64,000 bases of DNA, taken from assembly GCA_964006375.1 (NCBI GenBank), contig OZ023263.1, positions 138,355,173-138,419,172 on the forward strand, in the 5' to 3' direction. This DNA comes from Tillus elongatus. Lineage: Eukaryota > Arthropoda > Insecta > Coleoptera > Cleridae. Positions 61,190 through 64,000 of the stretch are shown in pieces. The position numbers and the translations under genes are program-made. The notes beneath the pieces were generated by a model. The model did not search any database and was not told the origin of the DNA. It worked only from the letters and a program-made list of their open reading frames with translations. Numbering within the stretch: the stretch's first letter is position 1; the number at the start of each line of letters is the position of its first letter.

Positions 61190-62767
61190 CTATCGTACCG
61201 TGGGTGTCGACAGGGAGGAAAGAGGCAACTTGTTAATTCTGGACTTGAAGGTTTGGAGGTTCGGAGGAGAAGGAAAAACATGTGCCGGCAAGGAATTCCA
61301 CAACTTGGAAGTCCTCGGGACAAAAGAGCGGGTATAACAAGATGTTCTATGTCTGGGGACCTGGACAGTAAAAGGGTGCATTCGCTCTGTTCCCCTGGTA
61401 GATCTCTTGGGGGCAGCAGGTGGAGGAACTATAGAAGAAAGCTCATCTGAGCACTGCCCGTGCAGATATCTATAAAAGAGAGCGAGGTCACCAACGGCAC
61501 GTCGGTATGCAAGGGATGGCAGCCTTTGGGCGAGGGTAGGGTCACCAATGAGACGTATAGCTCTCTTCTGAATGGAGTCCAGGATAGCGAGTGGAGAAGC
61601 GGCAGCGGCACCCCAGATGTGGGAGCAGTATTCGAGGTTTGGCCTTATTTGTGAAGTATGTAAGGTATATAGATTAGCTGGTGAAAAGTATTTACGAGCC
61701 CGGAAGAGGAAACCTAATTTCTTAGCTGCCGCTTCTGCAATTGATGTGACATGTTGGTGCCAATTGAGATTTCGATCCACAGAAATGCCAACAAGTGAAA
61801 AGGACTCATTACTTTGAATAACTTGGTTGTTCATTGTGGTGGTTCTAGGCCTGGTGTATCTTTTATGAGAAGGAAAGCAAGACTGAGATTTGGTGGGGTT
61901 GCATTGTACAATATTTCTACTTCCCCAGTCTAATATTTTTTGGAGATCCACGGAGACAGAACTTTCCATGTGTCTGCGATCCTCATCTAGTTGGGTCAAA
62001 GAGACAGGCTTAGGATATTGTATATTTGAGTGGAGGGTGCTGTCGTCCGCGTAACTGTGAACTGGGTTGGAAGTGCTAGAGAGGAGGTCATTGATGTGGA
62101 GAAGAAACAAGGTAGGGGCTAAAGCTGAAGATTGAGGAACTCCTGCATTAATTGGATATAGTTTAGAGGAATGGCCATCCACAACAACAGAAATGCTCCG
62201 GTTGGAGAGGAAGTTTGCTGTCCAGGTACATAGTTTTGGTGGTAGGCCATAGGCGGGTAGTTTATTAAGCAGCGCTGCGTGCCAGACCTGGTCGAAGGCT
62301 TTGGATATGTCTAGAGCGACAATCTGGGATTCACCGTGTAGTTCCATAGACTTGTTCCAAGAATGGACGACAAAGGAAAGGAGGTCGGCAGTTGATCTGC
62401 GCTGACGGAATCCATACTGCCTGTCGTGGATTAGGCTGTGTTTTTCAAGAAATTTTAGTAATTCGGTGTTTATATACTTTTCTATCACTTTAGAGATGAC
62501 TGAAAGGAGAGAAATAGGCCTGTAGTTGCTAGGAAGCGCTTTGGATCCTTTCAAGGGGACGGGTTGTACTCGAGCAGTTTTCCAGTTACTAGGGAATTTG
62601 CCTCTATTGTAAGATGTCTGAAACAGACGAGTCAGGACAGGAGCAAGTTCTGGTGCGCATTTTTTGAGAACAATTGCTGGGATCTCGTCAAGACCAAGGG
62701 CTTTCCTGGTATTAAGAGAGGAGAGCATCTTTCGTACCTTTTTAGTTTTGAAAATGATGTCCGTCAT
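61190..62767 (-). CDS. LINE A ORF2: reverse transcriptase and C-terminus
   Basis: An intact 525-codon frame. Blocks: LGLDEIPAIVLKKCAPELAP (residues about 25), FPSNWKTARVQPVPLKGSKA, SNYRPISLLSVISKVIEKYI, QYGFRQRRSTADLLSF, LDISKAFDQVWHAALLNKLP (catalytic D, about 150), INAGVPQSSALAP (usual GVPQGS, with G to S), VHSYADDSTLHSN (YADD, about 242), then VGISVDRNLNWHQHVTSIAE and a C-terminal [14 protein letters not shown] typical of jockey/CR1-like elements. No RNase H. It copies its RNA at the target site. The first codon shown is internal to the real ORF2, which is broken upstream. The G-to-S change in a core motif may reduce activity. Confidence 0.93.
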   Translation of the reverse strand: MTDIIFKTKKVRKMLSSLNTRKALGLDEIPAIVLKKCAPELAPVLTRLFQTSYNRGKFPSNWKTARVQPVPLKGSKALPSNYRPISLLSVISKVIEKYINTELLKFLEKHSLIHDRQYGFRQRRSTADLLSFVVHSWNKSMELHGESQIVALDISKAFDQVWHAALLNKLPAYGLPPKLCTWTANFLSNRSISVVVDGHSSKLYPINAGVPQSSALAPTLFLLHINDLLSSTSNPVHSYADDSTLHSNIQYPKPVSLTQLDEDRRHMESSVSVDLQKILDWGSRNIVQCNPTKSQSCFPSHKRYTRPRTTTMNNQVIQSNESFSLVGISVDRNLNWHQHVTSIAEAAAKKLGFLFRARKYFSPANLYTLHTSQIRPNLEYCSHIWGAAAASPLAILDSIQKRAIRLIGDPTLAQRLPSLAYRRAVGDLALFYRYLHGQCSDELSSIVPPPAAPKRSTRGTERMHPFTVQVPRHRTSCYTRSFVPRTSKLWNSLPAHVFPSPPNLQTFKSRINKLPLSSLSTPTVR

Positions 62768-62953
62768 TTTATGTGCGGCATTGGGGACTGTTGGTGGTTG
62801 AACATTTGGAGGTGGATTGAGAGTAGAATTGCCGGCGAAAAACGAGGCAAAAAGTTTAGCCTTGCCCAGGGCGGTAGAAACAATTTCATCCCCTGAGACA
62901 AGAGGTGTGAACGTCCTCTTGCAGAAATTATTCCCAATATATTAGGCAAGAGT
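62768..62953 (-). pseudogene. LINE A ORF2 linker with frame break
   Basis: Between endonuclease and RT. Codons such as SRLLPNILG and PPNVQPPTVPNAAH (minus strand, mixed frames) link the two; a stop lies near 62944 and the frame changes here. Confidence 0.7.
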
Positions 62954-63880
62954 CTAGAAGGGTTTGCTGCCCTTAGAGCTTAAGAGGACTTTGTTTTTGA
63001 TGTGGTTATTAAACGAGTTTTTTGCCTTAAAAAGAATGCGGACATAGCGGTTTCTTGCGTCGTTAAATGCTTGACGGTTTTCTTGACTGGGATTGTGAGG
63101 AAGTGTTTTGTGAGCTTTGACCTTTTCAAGTCTGGCCTTGTCACAAGATTTAGAGAACCAGGGCTTTTGGGTGGCTGAAGAGGTTTTCTGTGTACGTGGA
63201 ATAAATAATTCCATACCAGCTTGGATAATTTCGGTGACGTTTTGTGAGATATCTGAGGGATCAGAATGAGAGAAGCAGACAGACGCCCATGGAAATGAGG
63301 AAAAGTAATCTTGCATTTCGTCCCAGTTCGCGGAGTTGTAGTGCCAAACGATACGTGGGTGTGATGTCTGTGTGACCTCGGGTTGCATTGCGCAGGAAGC
63401 AGTGACCATGCCATGGTCTGAGCGACCGAGGGGGACAGTGACTGATATTTTATAGCATTCAGGATTAGTAGTAAGAAGGTGATCCAAGGGATTTGAGCTG
63501 TGTGTTGGGATGCGAGGAAAGTAAGTAGGTTGCTGAACCATATTTGCTAAAGAGTTGCTGACTGCAAAGGCCTTCGCTGCTCTCCCTTGTGGATCGGTTT
63601 TTGAAGATCCTAGCCATTCCTTATTATGGACGTTGAAGTCACCAAGAATAGTGACCTCGGAGGAAGGATATTCAGAAATCAGATGGTCGATTTTTTCACA
63701 AAGGTAGTCAAAGAGCTGGACAAAGTTGTTGCCAGAAGGTGACCGGTAAATGCAACAGATGAATTTAGTTGCAGCCCTGAGAGAGAGTATCCATAGTATG
63801 TCTTTTCTTCCAGCTTCTAAGTTGGGGAGTCTGGTGCAGGGTAGATTGCTACGGACGTATGCGCACACGCCTCCATGCAA
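62954..63880 (-). CDS. LINE A ORF2: AP-type endonuclease and linker
   Basis: A 308-codon frame: GGVCAYVRSNLPCTRLPNLE, LRAATKFICCIYRSPSGNNF, VTILGDFNVHNKEWLGSSKT (GDFN metal site), FPRIPTHSSNPLDHLLTTNP (D in the DH/DL block) and GRSDHGMVTASC (catalytic SDH), then the linker with KPWFSKSCDKARLEKVKAHK. It nicks target DNA to prime reverse transcription. The N-terminal start of the domain extends beyond 63880 in another frame to the window edge (codons equivalent to NSNLNSVHHFLQANRPQLIF are visible to 64000). Confidence 0.92.
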   Translation of the reverse strand: MHGGVCAYVRSNLPCTRLPNLEAGRKDILWILSLRAATKFICCIYRSPSGNNFVQLFDYLCEKIDHLISEYPSSEVTILGDFNVHNKEWLGSSKTDPQGRAAKAFAVSNSLANMVQQPTYFPRIPTHSSNPLDHLLTTNPECYKISVTVPLGRSDHGMVTASCAMQPEVTQTSHPRIVWHYNSANWDEMQDYFSSFPWASVCFSHSDPSDISQNVTEIIQAGMELFIPRTQKTSSATQKPWFSKSCDKARLEKVKAHKTLPHNPSQENRQAFNDARNRYVRILFKAKNSFNNHIKNKVLLSSKGSKPF

Positions 63881-64000
63881 TCTAAAGGAAGTAAGGAGCT
63901 TATAATTCGGGAAATTAAGGTGATGAGTGGCTGTTTTGGCACTGCTTTGGGTTTCGGTGAGGAAGAGGAGTTGGGGCCTATTAGCCTGGAGGAAATGGTG

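Larger units (their letters stand above)
61141..64000 (-). mobile_element. LINE A, best preserved copy, minus strand, cut by window end
   Basis: From its 3' end at 61141 (A-tail seen as T-run at 61141-61150, then AATTTCAACAACACACCACG) through the RT frame (62767-61190) and endonuclease (63880-62954) to the window edge, where the endonuclease start (TETQ region) is reached. About 2.86 kb present. It is inserted into the BEL integrase. Only one clear break lies between endonuclease and RT, making it much younger than the other LINE A copies. Confidence 0.92.

Overview
This 64 kb window is AT-rich, intron-bearing eukaryotic DNA built almost wholly from transposable elements, short interspersed repeats and very long TA or TG microsatellites. 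The mix (BEL/Pao and Gypsy LTR elements, jockey/CR1-like and I-clade LINEs, hAT, Tc1/mariner and THAP/P-like remnants, a tRNA-headed SINE, a 5S-headed SINE, Helentron-like elements with internal microsatellites) points to an insect, possibly a beetle; the species is inferred, not proven. I found no intact host gene. The two nearest candidates are a THAP-like three-exon locus at 30.5-33.1 kb (+) and a decayed gene of an insect repeat family at 27.5-29.7 kb (-).

Layout: 0-16 kb holds a hAT fragment, old LINE debris, three SINE copies, a 5S-derived SINE, small fold-back (MITE-like) elements and a giant inverted repeat of about 1.9 kb at 12.6-14.5 kb. 16.2-22.6 kb is a nested LINE complex: a minus-strand LINE A split by a plus-strand LINE B, itself split by a plus-strand LINE A. 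22.7-26.3 kb holds Helentron-like repeats and a 185-bp tandem array made from one of their ends. 34.06-35.43 kb is a tandem array of about 310-bp units, each carrying a type I hammerhead self-cleaving ribozyme fold, flanked by an 8-bp direct repeat. 36.9-50.2 kb has a Tc1/mariner transposase end, an internally deleted I-type LINE, seven or more microsatellites and a decayed Gypsy element on the minus strand. 50.6-64 kb is a BEL/Pao element cut twice: by a full-length 6-kb I-clade LINE with a perfect 11-bp target-site duplication, and by a LINE A copy running off the end of the window.

The most unusual item is the hammerhead array. Units 2 and 3 keep the whole catalytic core, a 5-bp stem II, a palindromic minimal stem III (ACCGGU) suited to dimeric action, and a bipartite stem I. 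This matches what is known of animal retrozymes (small circular-RNA elements with hammerhead ribozymes that depend on the reverse transcriptases of other elements). One unit also carries a 37-nt patch identical to the 3' coding region of LINE A found elsewhere in the window.
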